Shown one piece after another: positions 16,341-24,603 of a stretch of DNA of 26,685 nucleotides. This DNA is from Verrucomicrobiota bacterium (GTDB lineage Bacteria; Verrucomicrobiota; Verrucomicrobiia; Limisphaerales; UBA1100): positions 1 to 26,685 of the forward strand of contig JAPKDK010000010.1 in the NCBI GenBank assembly GCA_028872645.1. The letters are read 5' to 3'. A program made the position numbers and the translations under genes. The first letter of the stretch is position 1; every line of letters begins with the position of its first letter. The notes under the pieces were generated by a model. The model was given only the letters and a program-made list of their open reading frames with translations, searched no databases and was not told the origin of the DNA.

Positions 16341-16735
16341 TTTTTCTTCAACGCTTTTTTCATGAGCGCCACCACGGGCTTGAGGTCGGCCGGCTTTTCG
16401 ATGCGGGCGATTTCCGTGCTGTCGGGCTGCAGCACGAGGGCGTAGGTTTGGTTGCGTTTCACTTTCAGACGAGCTACGTGCGGCGCGCGTCCGTTGCGGG
16501 TATCGAAATGTAGAATCACAAACTTGGGTGCCAGCTTCGCGAACGCGCGGTCCGGTTCCTTTTTCAAGGCCCGGCAAAATTGTCCTCATATCGAATCGTA
16601 AACGTAAATGAAAACCGGCTTGGAGTGCGCCTTGGCCAGTGCCTTGGGTAAGTCGGTGTGTGGCTCCGCGCTCAAGGCGATTTGAGCCAAGCAGCCCAAT
16701 GCAAATGCTAGTAGATATGTGAGTATGAAACTCAT
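16337..16735 (-). CDS. Exported thioredoxin-fold protein with in-frame UGA at the redox-Cys position (selenoprotein candidate or nonsense mutant)
   Basis: From the ATG at 16733-16735 the frame encodes a signal peptide (about 1-23, cleavage near LSA-EP). A thioredoxin-like start KPVFIYVYDSI follows, then TGA as codon 50 (16586-16588), then GQFCRALKKEPDRAFAKL and 74 more sense codons to a TGA at 16337-16339, 132 codons in all. Counting from KPV, the UGA falls exactly where thioredoxins have the first Cys of WCGPC and is followed by the expected G. The second Cys is C54, giving U-GQF-C, one residue longer than CxxC. A hairpin lies 11 bases after the UGA. An AAGGGA-like ribosome site lies about 12 bases before the ATG. 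If UGA is not decoded as selenocysteine, this is a recent pseudogene. Automated calling would show only a C-terminal fragment (16337-16567). Confidence 0.6.
16552..16574 (-). promoter_or_regulatory. SECIS-like hairpin downstream of the in-frame UGA
   Basis: On the minus strand, beginning 11 bases after the UGA, CCGG-G-CCTT pairs with AAGG-AA-CCGG around a GAAA tetraloop. This gives two 4-base-pair stems separated by an asymmetric bulge. The apical loop starts 20 bases after the UGA and has G as its first base. Both fit the general description of bacterial SECIS elements (hairpin in the reading frame shortly after UGA, G at the start of the loop). Short hairpins are common in GC-rich coding DNA, so this is only supportive. 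Confidence 0.3.
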
Positions 16736-16771
16736 GTGTGAACAATCCCTTCAATGTATTGGACGGCAACT

Positions 16772-16804
16772 AAAAACCCGCGCCGACATTTGCGGGCGCG
16801 GGTT
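16772..16804 (-). terminator. Rho-independent terminator of the isomerase-Gfo/Idh/MocA operon
   Basis: A perfect 10-base-pair stem, AACCCGCGCC (16775-16784) with GGCGCGGGTT (16795-16804), encloses a 10-base loop. On the minus strand it is followed by a U run (plus-strand A run 16772-16776). It lies 15 bases after the Gfo/Idh/MocA stop and separates that operon from the thioredoxin-like gene. Confidence 0.88.
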
Positions 16805-16819
16805 GGGAATTGGTTTTGC

Positions 16820-17962
16820 CTAGACGTCTTTCCACGCGCGATCCTTTGCGGAGGAGAGGACGGCGTCGCAGACGTGGGCGGTTTCGAGGGCGTCGCGGAA
16901 GGTGGGGTTGCACGGGGTGCCGCTGTCGAGGCTGGCGAGGAAGTCGGCGATGTGATGGACGAAGGTGTGCTCGTAGCCGATGCAGAGGCCGGGGACCCAC
17001 CACTTGTCCATGTACGGCATGTCGCCGTCGGTGATGTGGACGCTGCGCCAGCCGCGGGTGTTGGGGTCGTCGCTATGATCGAAAAACTCGAGCCGGTTGA
17101 GGTCGTGCAAATCCCAGCGAATGGAGGCATCGGCACCGTTGATTTCGAAGGTGTACAGCGCCTTGTGCCCGCGGGCGTAGCGGGTGGACTCGAACAGGCC
17201 AAGTGAGCCATTTGCAAAGTGGCAATGGAAAAGACAGGCGTCGTCGATGGTGACTTTTTGTTTTTCGCCGGTGGCGGTGTGGACGCGTTCTTTGATAAAC
17301 GTCTCGGTGACGGCGGACACGTCGGCGATGCTGCCGTTGAGCCAAATGGCGGTGTCGATGCAGTGGGCGAGCAAATCGCCAGTGACGCCACTGCCGGCGG
17401 CCGCGGCGTCCAAGCGCCAAAGGCCTTCGCCGCCTTGGGGGAGGTCGGCGCTGATGGTCCAGTCCTGCAGGAAGTTGGCGCGATAATGGAAAATCTGGCC
17501 TAGCTTGCCGCTGTCGATGATTTGTTTGGCAAGCGTGATGGCGGGCACGCGGCGGTAATTATACCAAACCGTATTCGGCACGCCGGCTTTCTCGACGGCG
17601 TCGACCATCGGTAAACTTTCGTCGGCGGTGCGGGCGAGGGGTTTTTCGCAGAGCACCATCTTGCCCGCTTCGGCGGCGGCGATGGCCACTTCGGCGTGCT
17701 GATCGTTGGGCGTGCAAATATCGATGGCATCGATGTCATCGCGCTTGAGCAATTCGCGCCAATCGGTTTCGTGGCTCTCGTAGCCCCACTGTTCAGCGAA
17801 AGCTTTGGTGCGATCCTCGGTGCGGCCGCACACGGCCTTGAGCACCGGCCGATGGCCGAGGTCCGGAAAAAAGTCGCTGACGCGCTTGTAGCCATTCGTG
17901 TGCGTACGACCCATAAAGCCATAGCCCACGAGTCCAATGTTGAGGGATTTTTTCTCGCTCAT
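16820..17962 (-). CDS. Gfo/Idh/MocA family NAD(P)-dependent oxidoreductase
   Basis: Predicted sugar or inositol-type dehydrogenase of 380 residues, cytoplasmic (no signal peptide). The N-terminal Rossmann fold shows GLVGYGFMGRTH with the G-x-G-x2-G dinucleotide loop (13-18). CEKPLA (105-110) carries the family's conserved EKP with the catalytic-type lysine 107. The C-terminal domain has GDLLAHCID (195-203), whose D196 and H200 correspond to the D-x3-H pair used in inositol dehydrogenases. The gene starts 22 bases after the isomerase/epimerase stop, so the two form an operon closed by the terminator at 16772-16804. This pairing (dehydrogenase plus xylose-isomerase-like barrel) is typical of modular sugar or cyclitol catabolism. 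The actual substrate cannot be read from sequence. Confidence 0.9.
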   Translation of the reverse strand: MSEKKSLNIGLVGYGFMGRTHTNGYKRVSDFFPDLGHRPVLKAVCGRTEDRTKAFAEQWGYESHETDWRELLKRDDIDAIDICTPNDQHAEVAIAAAEAGKMVLCEKPLARTADESLPMVDAVEKAGVPNTVWYNYRRVPAITLAKQIIDSGKLGQIFHYRANFLQDWTISADLPQGGEGLWRLDAAAAGSGVTGDLLAHCIDTAIWLNGSIADVSAVTETFIKERVHTATGEKQKVTIDDACLFHCHFANGSLGLFESTRYARGHKALYTFEINGADASIRWDLHDLNRLEFFDHSDDPNTRGWRSVHITDGDMPYMDKWWVPGLCIGYEHTFVHHIADFLASLDSGTPCNPTFRDALETAHVCDAVLSSAKDRAWKDV

Positions 17963-17984
17963 CGTTTTAAAAATTGTTTAATAA

Positions 17985-19013
<1,029 letters not shown>

Positions 19014-19051
19014 GATAGGTTTGATTGATTAAACACTGGGGTACGGCGGCC

Positions 19052-19079
19052 AAAGTATCAACTGAGCCGAGGCGTTCAA
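19052..19079 (-). promoter_or_regulatory. Candidate promoter of the isomerase-dehydrogenase operon
   Basis: On the minus strand, TTGAAC (19074-19079) and TACTTT (19052-19057) are separated by 16 bases. The -10-like box ends 38 bases before the isomerase ATG. This lies in the 100-base gap after TypA, where no terminator is obvious. The boxes are imperfect and untested. Confidence 0.3.
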
Positions 19080-19113
19080 CCCCAAAGTGCTATAGAATAC
19101 TCTCGTGTCCGGA

Positions 19114-20943
19114 TTACGCCAACTGCATTGAGCGTTGTTTCTCGGAGCGTTTGCGGTCGTGTTCGTTGAGGATTCTTTTACGGAGACGAAGAGTACTGGG
19201 CGTGGCTTCGACATATTCGTCGGGAGCGATATATTCGAGGGCGCGCTCGAGGCTGAGGGTCATCGGGGCATTTAGAATAATGCCTTTGCCGTCGCCTTGG
19301 GAGCGGAAGTTATTGAGGTGCTTGGGGCGGATGGGGTTCACGGGGAGATCATTGTCGCGGGCGTTTTCGCCGATGATCATTCCTTTGTAAACTCTGTCGC
19401 CGGGGACGACGAGCATTCGGCCGCGGCCTTGGAGGGTGTCCAGCGCGTAGGCGGTCACGGTGCCGTCTTCCATGCTGACGAGGGCGCCAGTGCGGCGGGC
19501 GGGGATTTCGCCGGTGTCGGGTGCGTACTCGTGAAAGAGATGGCTCATAATGCCCTCGCCGCGCGTGAAGTTAAGCAGCTCGACCTCGAAGCCGATGAGC
19601 CCGCGCGTGGGCACGAACGCCTCGAGAGTCATGCGATCGCCGGCGGGGGCCATATCGGTAACGTTGCCCTTGCGGGTGGCGAGCGCTTCCATCACATCAC
19701 CCACGGCGTCCTTCGGCACCTCGAGAAAAACTTTTTCAATCGGCTCGAGCCACTTGCCGTTTTCGTCTTGATGCTTCAGTACCTCGGGCCGGCTGACGAG
19801 CACCTCGTAACCTTCGCGCCGCATTTGTTCGATGAGCACGGCAATCTGCATTCCGCCGCGGCCGGTGACGTGGAAAATTTTGCTGTTGTCCGTTTGGGCA
19901 ACTTGCAGCGAAACATTCGCGCGTCCCTCGCGCTCGAGCCGTTCCCAAATGCTGCGGGCGGTAACTTTCTTGCCGTCCAATCCCGCGAGCGGTCCGTCGT
20001 TCACAGCAAAGGCCATTTTAATTGTCGGCGGATCGATGGGCTTGAAGGGCAGCGCTGGTCGGTCGAGGCTGTCCACTAGAGTTTCGCCAATGAGAATATC
20101 CGGCAAGCCCGCTACGCCCACGATGTCGCCTGCGTGGGCTTCCTCGATTTGGATTTGCTTCAGCCCCTCAAAATGAAACAGCGCCGTCACTTTGCCCGCC
20201 ACCGGCTCGGCCTCGCCGCGCAAGCCGAAGAGAGGATCGCCCACGCGAATGGTGCCCGTGCGGATTTTTCCAAACCCAATTCGGCCGAGGTAATCCGAGT
20301 AGCTCACATTGGCGACCGCAATCCGATAGCCCTCGCCCTCGTCACTGCTCGGCGCGGGCACGCGCTCAAGAACCATATCAAACAACGGCGTCATATCGCC
20401 GCCGAGTTTTGTGTGATCCGTCGTCGCGTAGCCATCCTTCGCGCTCGCATAAATATAAGGAAAATCCAACTGCTCATCCGTGGCTCCCAACGCGATGAAC
20501 AACTCAAACACCTGATCCAAAACCCAATCCGGCCGCGCGTGATCGCGGTCGATTTTATTGATCACCACAATCGGCTGCGCGCCAGCTTCCAACGCCTTGC
20601 GCAGCACAAACCGCGTCTGCGCCTGCGGCCCATCCTTCGCATCCACCAGCAGCAACACGCCATCGATCATGCTCAGTGATCGCTCCACCTCGCCGCCAAA
20701 ATCCGCGTGCCCCGGTGTGTCCACGATATTCACGTGATGCCCGCGATACTCAAACGCCGCGTTCTTCGCCTTAATCGTGATGCCCTTTTCGCGCTCCAGA
20801 TCCATCGAATCCATGATCCGATCCTCCTGAGCGATCGCCTGATTCGCCCGAAACGTCCCCGTTTGCTTGAGAAAACAATCCACCAACGTGGTCTTCCCGT
20901 GATCCACGTGCGCAATAATCGCGATATTTCTGATAAATTCCAT
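19114..20943 (-). CDS. typA: Ribosome-associated GTPase TypA/BipA
   Basis: Translational GTPase related to EF-G and LepA that acts in ribosome assembly and stress or cold adaptation. The 609 residues match the usual length of about 605-615. G1 is AHVDHGKT (11-18), the switch I region holds EREKGITI, G3 is DTPGHAD (75-81), G4 is NKID (129-132) and G5 is SAK (167-169). A beta-barrel domain II, EF-G-like domains III and V, and the TypA-specific C-terminal domain follow. The latter includes FTRGEGIMSHLFHEY, RTGALVS and ENARDNDLPVNP, which separate TypA from EF-G and LepA. A purine-rich GGGGGA lies 3 bases before the ATG. It is transcribed divergently from the MBOAT gene, and its downstream neighbour is the isomerase operon. 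Confidence 0.97.
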   Translation of the reverse strand: MEFIRNIAIIAHVDHGKTTLVDCFLKQTGTFRANQAIAQEDRIMDSMDLEREKGITIKAKNAAFEYRGHHVNIVDTPGHADFGGEVERSLSMIDGVLLLVDAKDGPQAQTRFVLRKALEAGAQPIVVINKIDRDHARPDWVLDQVFELFIALGATDEQLDFPYIYASAKDGYATTDHTKLGGDMTPLFDMVLERVPAPSSDEGEGYRIAVANVSYSDYLGRIGFGKIRTGTIRVGDPLFGLRGEAEPVAGKVTALFHFEGLKQIQIEEAHAGDIVGVAGLPDILIGETLVDSLDRPALPFKPIDPPTIKMAFAVNDGPLAGLDGKKVTARSIWERLEREGRANVSLQVAQTDNSKIFHVTGRGGMQIAVLIEQMRREGYEVLVSRPEVLKHQDENGKWLEPIEKVFLEVPKDAVGDVMEALATRKGNVTDMAPAGDRMTLEAFVPTRGLIGFEVELLNFTRGEGIMSHLFHEYAPDTGEIPARRTGALVSMEDGTVTAYALDTLQGRGRMLVVPGDRVYKGMIIGENARDNDLPVNPIRPKHLNNFRSQGDGKGIILNAPMTLSLERALEYIAPDEYVEATPSTLRLRKRILNEHDRKRSEKQRSMQLA

Positions 20944-21000
20944 AATTCCCCCGTAGGGAGCCGAAGACTATGCCTGCCTTTAGTCCACTACACAAGAAAA

Positions 21001-21030
21001 AGCGGCAGAAATTTAGAGTGTAGCGGCAGA
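21001..21030. repeat. Pair of 9-base direct repeats two helical turns apart in the divergent typA/MBOAT gap
   Basis: AGCGGCAGA occurs at 21001-21009 and again at 21022-21030, 21 bases start to start, so both copies face the same side of the helix. They lie in the 149-base region between divergently transcribed typA and the MBOAT gene. Such spacing is seen in operators bound by a dimer or tandem proteins, but two copies of nine bases could be coincidence. A TTGACT at 21053-21058 is a possible -35 box for the MBOAT gene; its -10 box is unclear. Confidence 0.3.
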
Positions 21031-21092
21031 GCTCGTGTAGATTAACAAAATCTTGACTCCCTGATGTCGAAGATGCCTTCTACGCCCGTCGA

Positions 21093-22673
21093 ATGAGTTT
21101 TGTTTCACTGGAATATGGCTGCCTTCTTCTCGCTGCCTTCATTCTGTTTTGGGTTTCCCCGCGGCCGTGGCGCATTCGGCTTTTATTCGCCGCCAGTTAT
21201 CTATTCTATATGGCGTGGGACGTTCGTTTCGTGGCGTTACTCCTGGCTTCAAGCACCACCTATTATTTGTGTGGACTTGGGATTGCCAACAGACAGAAAT
21301 CGTCGGGGAAAATAACCGCGCTTGCCCTGCTGCCCGGGGTGTGGCTCGCGCTGTGTTCGATTTTTGAAATCCAAGGGAGAACGGTTTCCAACGAAGTTCT
21401 CATCGCCGCCTTTTCGTTTCTTCCCGTGATGCTTGGTGCCAATCGATTGATTGGAAAGATGTCATCCGATCAAGGCCGCCGGAAGGGCTTTTTGTGGCTG
21501 GCGCTCGGAATCAATTTGGGGTTACTGGGTTTCTTCAAGTATTTCAATTTCTTTGCCGACTCCGTTGGTGGCTTGGTGGAGCAGTTCGGCTTGTCCTCTA
21601 GCTGGACCCTCACCCACATCATTTTGCCGGTGGGCATCTCGTTTTACACGTTCCAAGCCATTAGTTATATCGTTGATATCAAGAACAAGAAAATCGAGCC
21701 CACCGATTGCTTCATTACCTTCGCCACCTATTTGGCATTTTTCCCACAATTGATCGCAGGCCCCATTGAGCGTAGCACCAAGCTGCTTCCGCAATTGATC
21801 GCACCGGCCAAGTGGAACATCAGCCATTTACATATTGGTCTGCGGCTGTTGTTGGTGGGGTTTTTTAAAAAATTATTTGTGGCCGATAACTGCGCGATTT
21901 TGGCCAATCACGTGTTTGCTGCTGACAACCCGGAAATCAACACCGCTTGGGCCTTTCTGGGCGTGCTTGCGTTTGCCTTTCAAATCTATGGTGACTTTTC
22001 CGGATACAGCGACATCGCCCGGGGCTCGGCACGCCTCTTGGGTATCGAGTTGTCGTTGAATTTTCGCTTTCCGTATTTCGCGCTCAACCCTTCCGAATTT
22101 TGGCGGCGTTGGCACATCACGCTCTCAACTTGGTTCCGCGATTATGTTTACATTCCGTTGGGTGGTAATCAGGGCACTTGGGGTGCGACCTGCAGAAACC
22201 TGGCCATTGCTATGGTTTTAGCCGGGCTGTGGCATGGCGCGGCTTGGACATTTATTTTGTGGGGCGCATACCACGCCTGCCTGTTGATGGCATTTCATTA
22301 TTCCCCCCGATGGCAACAAGCCTGTGAATCGGGCCGAGCAGCAAAGCTCGCTTGTTGGATTGGGATGTGCGGTCTCACTTTGATCGGTTGGGCAATTTTT
22401 CGGTCGGATTCAATGTTTCAATTTTATCTATGGTTTACCGGCGTTTTCCAATGGCAAGTGACCGACGCGATGGAGTGGGAAAAGCCCGCCCGATGGTTGC
22501 TGCTCCATATCGGGCCACTTTTGCTTCTGCAATGGGCGACGCTCAAGGAACGCGATGAGGCTTCGCTGGATCACCACCATTGGGCGACGCGCGGCTTTAT
22601 TTATTTGCTGCTTTTTGTTTTCACCGCAACCTCAATGGTGAACGATCAGGAATTCATATACTTCCAATTCTAA
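21093..22673 (+). CDS. AlgI/DltB-type MBOAT O-acyltransferase
   Basis: Predicted polytopic inner-membrane acyltransferase of 526 residues that passes acyl (usually acetyl) groups across the membrane to an extracellular glycan or other acceptor. It has about ten hydrophobic segments and the AlgI hallmarks: LPVGISFYTFQAISYIVD, FFPQLIAGPIER, FQIYGDFSGYSDIARG, FWRRWHITLSTWFRDYVYIP (H341) and GLWHGAAWTF (H381, the catalytic-type MBOAT histidine). The gene is followed after 6 bases by an SGNH hydrolase-like gene. This is the arrangement of O-acetylation systems where MBOAT supplies acetyl groups and an SGNH/AlgJ-AlgX-like partner completes the transfer. No alginate or other polysaccharide synthesis genes are in the window, so the acceptor is unknown. 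Confidence 0.92.
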   Translation: MSFVSLEYGCLLLAAFILFWVSPRPWRIRLLFAASYLFYMAWDVRFVALLLASSTTYYLCGLGIANRQKSSGKITALALLPGVWLALCSIFEIQGRTVSNEVLIAAFSFLPVMLGANRLIGKMSSDQGRRKGFLWLALGINLGLLGFFKYFNFFADSVGGLVEQFGLSSSWTLTHIILPVGISFYTFQAISYIVDIKNKKIEPTDCFITFATYLAFFPQLIAGPIERSTKLLPQLIAPAKWNISHLHIGLRLLLVGFFKKLFVADNCAILANHVFAADNPEINTAWAFLGVLAFAFQIYGDFSGYSDIARGSARLLGIELSLNFRFPYFALNPSEFWRRWHITLSTWFRDYVYIPLGGNQGTWGATCRNLAIAMVLAGLWHGAAWTFILWGAYHACLLMAFHYSPRWQQACESGRAAKLACWIGMCGLTLIGWAIFRSDSMFQFYLWFTGVFQWQVTDAMEWEKPARWLLLHIGPLLLLQWATLKERDEASLDHHHWATRGFIYLLLFVFTATSMVNDQEFIYFQF

Positions 22674-22679
22674 TTCAAA

Positions 22680-23675
22680 ATGAAAAGCAACCCCCTCATT
22701 TCCCGCGCCTTTCTCTTCGGGGCATGTCTTATGATTGGGGTGGAACTGGCCGTGCGAATTTCTTTCCAGGACAATATGTCCGGCCGGTTTGAATATGGCT
22801 TCCATCCCTCCGCCGGATTCATTGAAGAAGGCGGCCAAGTCCACCTCAAACGGACGGGCGGTCGCCGATTCCGGCCCCAATCGTTTACTGTCGAACCACC
22901 CGAAGGGGTCTTTCGGGTTTTCGTGATAGGCGATTCCGTGACTCGCGGCTCAAGCGTGGAAAGCTCCTACGCCGGTCGGCTTGCCGTTGAGCTGAAAGCT
23001 CAGGGAATCTCCGCCGAAAGCTACAATCTCGGCATCGGCGGACATGGTGCACGCCGAAAACATCTGACTCTGGTGCATTCGCTGAATTACAAACCCGATC
23101 TGGTTTTGTTGCATATAAATAATTCCAATGAATTTGAAGACGAAAGAGAATTCCTGAGAAGCACCGAATTCAATTCGTGGCATCCAAGAAATTGGCCCAT
23201 GAAAAGCATCGCGCTTAGGCGGGTTTATGAGATGAAAACTGAAAAAGTTTTTTGGAAATGGATTCCGGCCTCTATCCGAATGTCGCAAGCCAAGAATGAT
23301 GCCGATGCCGAAATAGTCGCAATGTCATCCGAAGGGGCCACGGAAAGATGGAATCAACGGGTGCGGGAATTGACCGGCGAAAGCACCCAAGCCGCCTTAG
23401 CAAAACAAATTCCAATCCTAGTGATATCGCAGGCGTACAATATGGAATCCGAAAACCAAAGTCGGCGTTTGGATGATAATGGTTTGGAAAATATAGCGGA
23501 AAGCCAAACGCAAAAAGGAGTGCTTCATTTGTCGATGAAACAAGTTTTAGAAAACCTCGATTTTCAAACCCTATATTCAGATCGCAGCCACCTCCGCGAC
23601 GAAGGCCACGAGGCAATGTCCAAAGCCATCGTGCAGAAACTCATCGACTCCGGAATCGTATCCCTCAAGAAATAG
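22680..23675 (+). CDS. SGNH/GDSL-type hydrolase or acetyltransferase, membrane anchored
   Basis: 331-residue protein with an N-terminal hydrophobic anchor or signal (about 8-22). An SGNH fold follows: block I VIGDSVTRGS (S86 nucleophile), block II LGIGG (118-121), block III HINNSNE (N147 or N148, oxyanion) and block V DRSHLRDEGH with the D301-x2-H304 pair completing the triad. It starts 6 bases after the MBOAT stop with no clear ribosome site, suggesting coupled translation. In related cassettes such SGNH proteins act as periplasmic O-acetyltransferases or esterases on the glycan acetylated via the MBOAT partner. That role is inference from context. The middle part (about 155-290) has no recognised motif. 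The gene is convergent with the cupin relic and ThuA gene. Confidence 0.85.
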   Translation: MKSNPLISRAFLFGACLMIGVELAVRISFQDNMSGRFEYGFHPSAGFIEEGGQVHLKRTGGRRFRPQSFTVEPPEGVFRVFVIGDSVTRGSSVESSYAGRLAVELKAQGISAESYNLGIGGHGARRKHLTLVHSLNYKPDLVLLHINNSNEFEDEREFLRSTEFNSWHPRNWPMKSIALRRVYEMKTEKVFWKWIPASIRMSQAKNDADAEIVAMSSEGATERWNQRVRELTGESTQAALAKQIPILVISQAYNMESENQSRRLDDNGLENIAESQTQKGVLHLSMKQVLENLDFQTLYSDRSHLRDEGHEAMSKAIVQKLIDSGIVSLKK

Positions 23676-23690
23676 CAAACTCCAAGTGGC

Positions 23691-23762
23691 TCAATTAAAT
23701 TTTCGGCTGCGGTAATCGCCAATTTTCGGCGTATCCATATTCATTTGGGGGCCGAAGGAGGG
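23691..23762 (-). pseudogene. C-terminal relic of a second cupin (ManA-like) gene
   Basis: The short minus-strand frame after a TAG at 23763-23765 reads PSFGPQMNMDTPKIG then DYRSRKFN and ends in TGA at 23691-23693. It aligns without gaps to the last 21 residues of the intact cupin protein at 24604-25884 (FGPEVNKDAPEMGAYR then KRKFN), with 13 identities. The underlying DNA also aligns without gaps, at about two thirds identity. It has no start codon and no other part of the gene, so it is a remnant of a duplicated or related cupin gene. It lies 60 bases downstream of the ThuA stop. The gap between holds no recognisable gene. Confidence 0.7.
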
Positions 23763-23822
23763 CTAGGGGTTACTACAAGTCAGAGGGCGGCTTGTTTGTT
23801 CATATCGAACTTGTTGGCGCAG

Positions 23823-24596
23823 TTATTCCTCTGTATCCAGCCGTCCTGCCGCCCAGAGCAGACCTCGAGAGACATAGCCTATGAACACCGGGTCTTTGAA
23901 GGTGGCGTCCGAATGGCCGTAGGTGGTTCCAAAAACACGGGCCTTGCCATACTGATGTGTCCAGATCACCGCATGTTCTTTTTTGTCCCGTTCACTCACG
24001 GAGGTGGCCAGTGCCTTGGCGTTGGGCCAAAGTTTTTCAATTACATAAAGTTCATCCTTAGGCGTCTTCCAGTCGTCGGGCATGCCCTTGAGGATGGGGT
24101 GATTCTTGATCACTTTCTTCACCGAGTAAGTGCTCTGATGCTCATGACGCTTGCTGGTCACACCTAAAAATTTTCGCCAATCATCAAAACTTGACGCCCT
24201 ATAAGTGTGCATCGCGCAGTGGATGACCACGGCCGGTACCCCGGCTTCATGTGCCTTGGTAACCGACTGCACGTAGGCTTTGTCGCTGGTGTTGGCAAAG
24301 CACTCATTATGCACCACCACGTCGTACCCCTTTGCCCAGTTTGGGTTCTTGTAGAGCGGGATCATCGCCTTGGTGCCCTTGCCTCCCTCATTGATGACTG
24401 TCCAGTCCACTTTCGCATGTTTCGCCACGCCATCAATCAGGGCCTTGCTTTGAAAAATATAATTGTGGCAGCAACCACCGGTGATCAGTAAAGCCCGTAG
24501 TGGTTTTTGTTTTTTGTCTTCAGCAACACTGACTTGCGCAATCAAAAGAGTGAAGGCAGTGACAAATAAACGGCGAGTAATGATTTTAAGTTTCAT
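23823..24596 (-). CDS. Exported ThuA-like domain protein
   Basis: Predicted exported 257-residue protein with a ThuA fold (class I glutamine-amidotransferase-like flavodoxin fold). The start at 24594-24596 is preferred over 24632 because it opens into the signal peptide MKLKIITRRLFVTAFTLLIA and sits 7 bases after the cupin stop. Motifs include ALLITGGCCHNYIFQ near the mature N-terminus, YDVVVHNECFANTS, and GVPAVVIHCAMHTYR at the position of the amidotransferase nucleophile elbow. WTHQYGKARVFGTTYGHSD near the C-terminus is characteristic of ThuA domains in PVC bacteria. ThuA proteins are associated with sugar (originally trehalose) use, but the reaction is not established. It is probably cotranscribed with the ManA-like cupin. 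Confidence 0.85.
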   Translation of the reverse strand: MKLKIITRRLFVTAFTLLIAQVSVAEDKKQKPLRALLITGGCCHNYIFQSKALIDGVAKHAKVDWTVINEGGKGTKAMIPLYKNPNWAKGYDVVVHNECFANTSDKAYVQSVTKAHEAGVPAVVIHCAMHTYRASSFDDWRKFLGVTSKRHEHQSTYSVKKVIKNHPILKGMPDDWKTPKDELYVIEKLWPNAKALATSVSERDKKEHAVIWTHQYGKARVFGTTYGHSDATFKDPVFIGYVSRGLLWAAGRLDTEE

Positions 24597-24603
24597 GTTT
24601 TGA

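Noticed and set aside
16278..16769. 163-codon minus-strand frame across the thioredoxin-like gene
   Set aside because: It runs in a different frame from the signal peptide and thioredoxin motifs and yields an Arg/His-rich product. Only its last 20 codons are considered separately.
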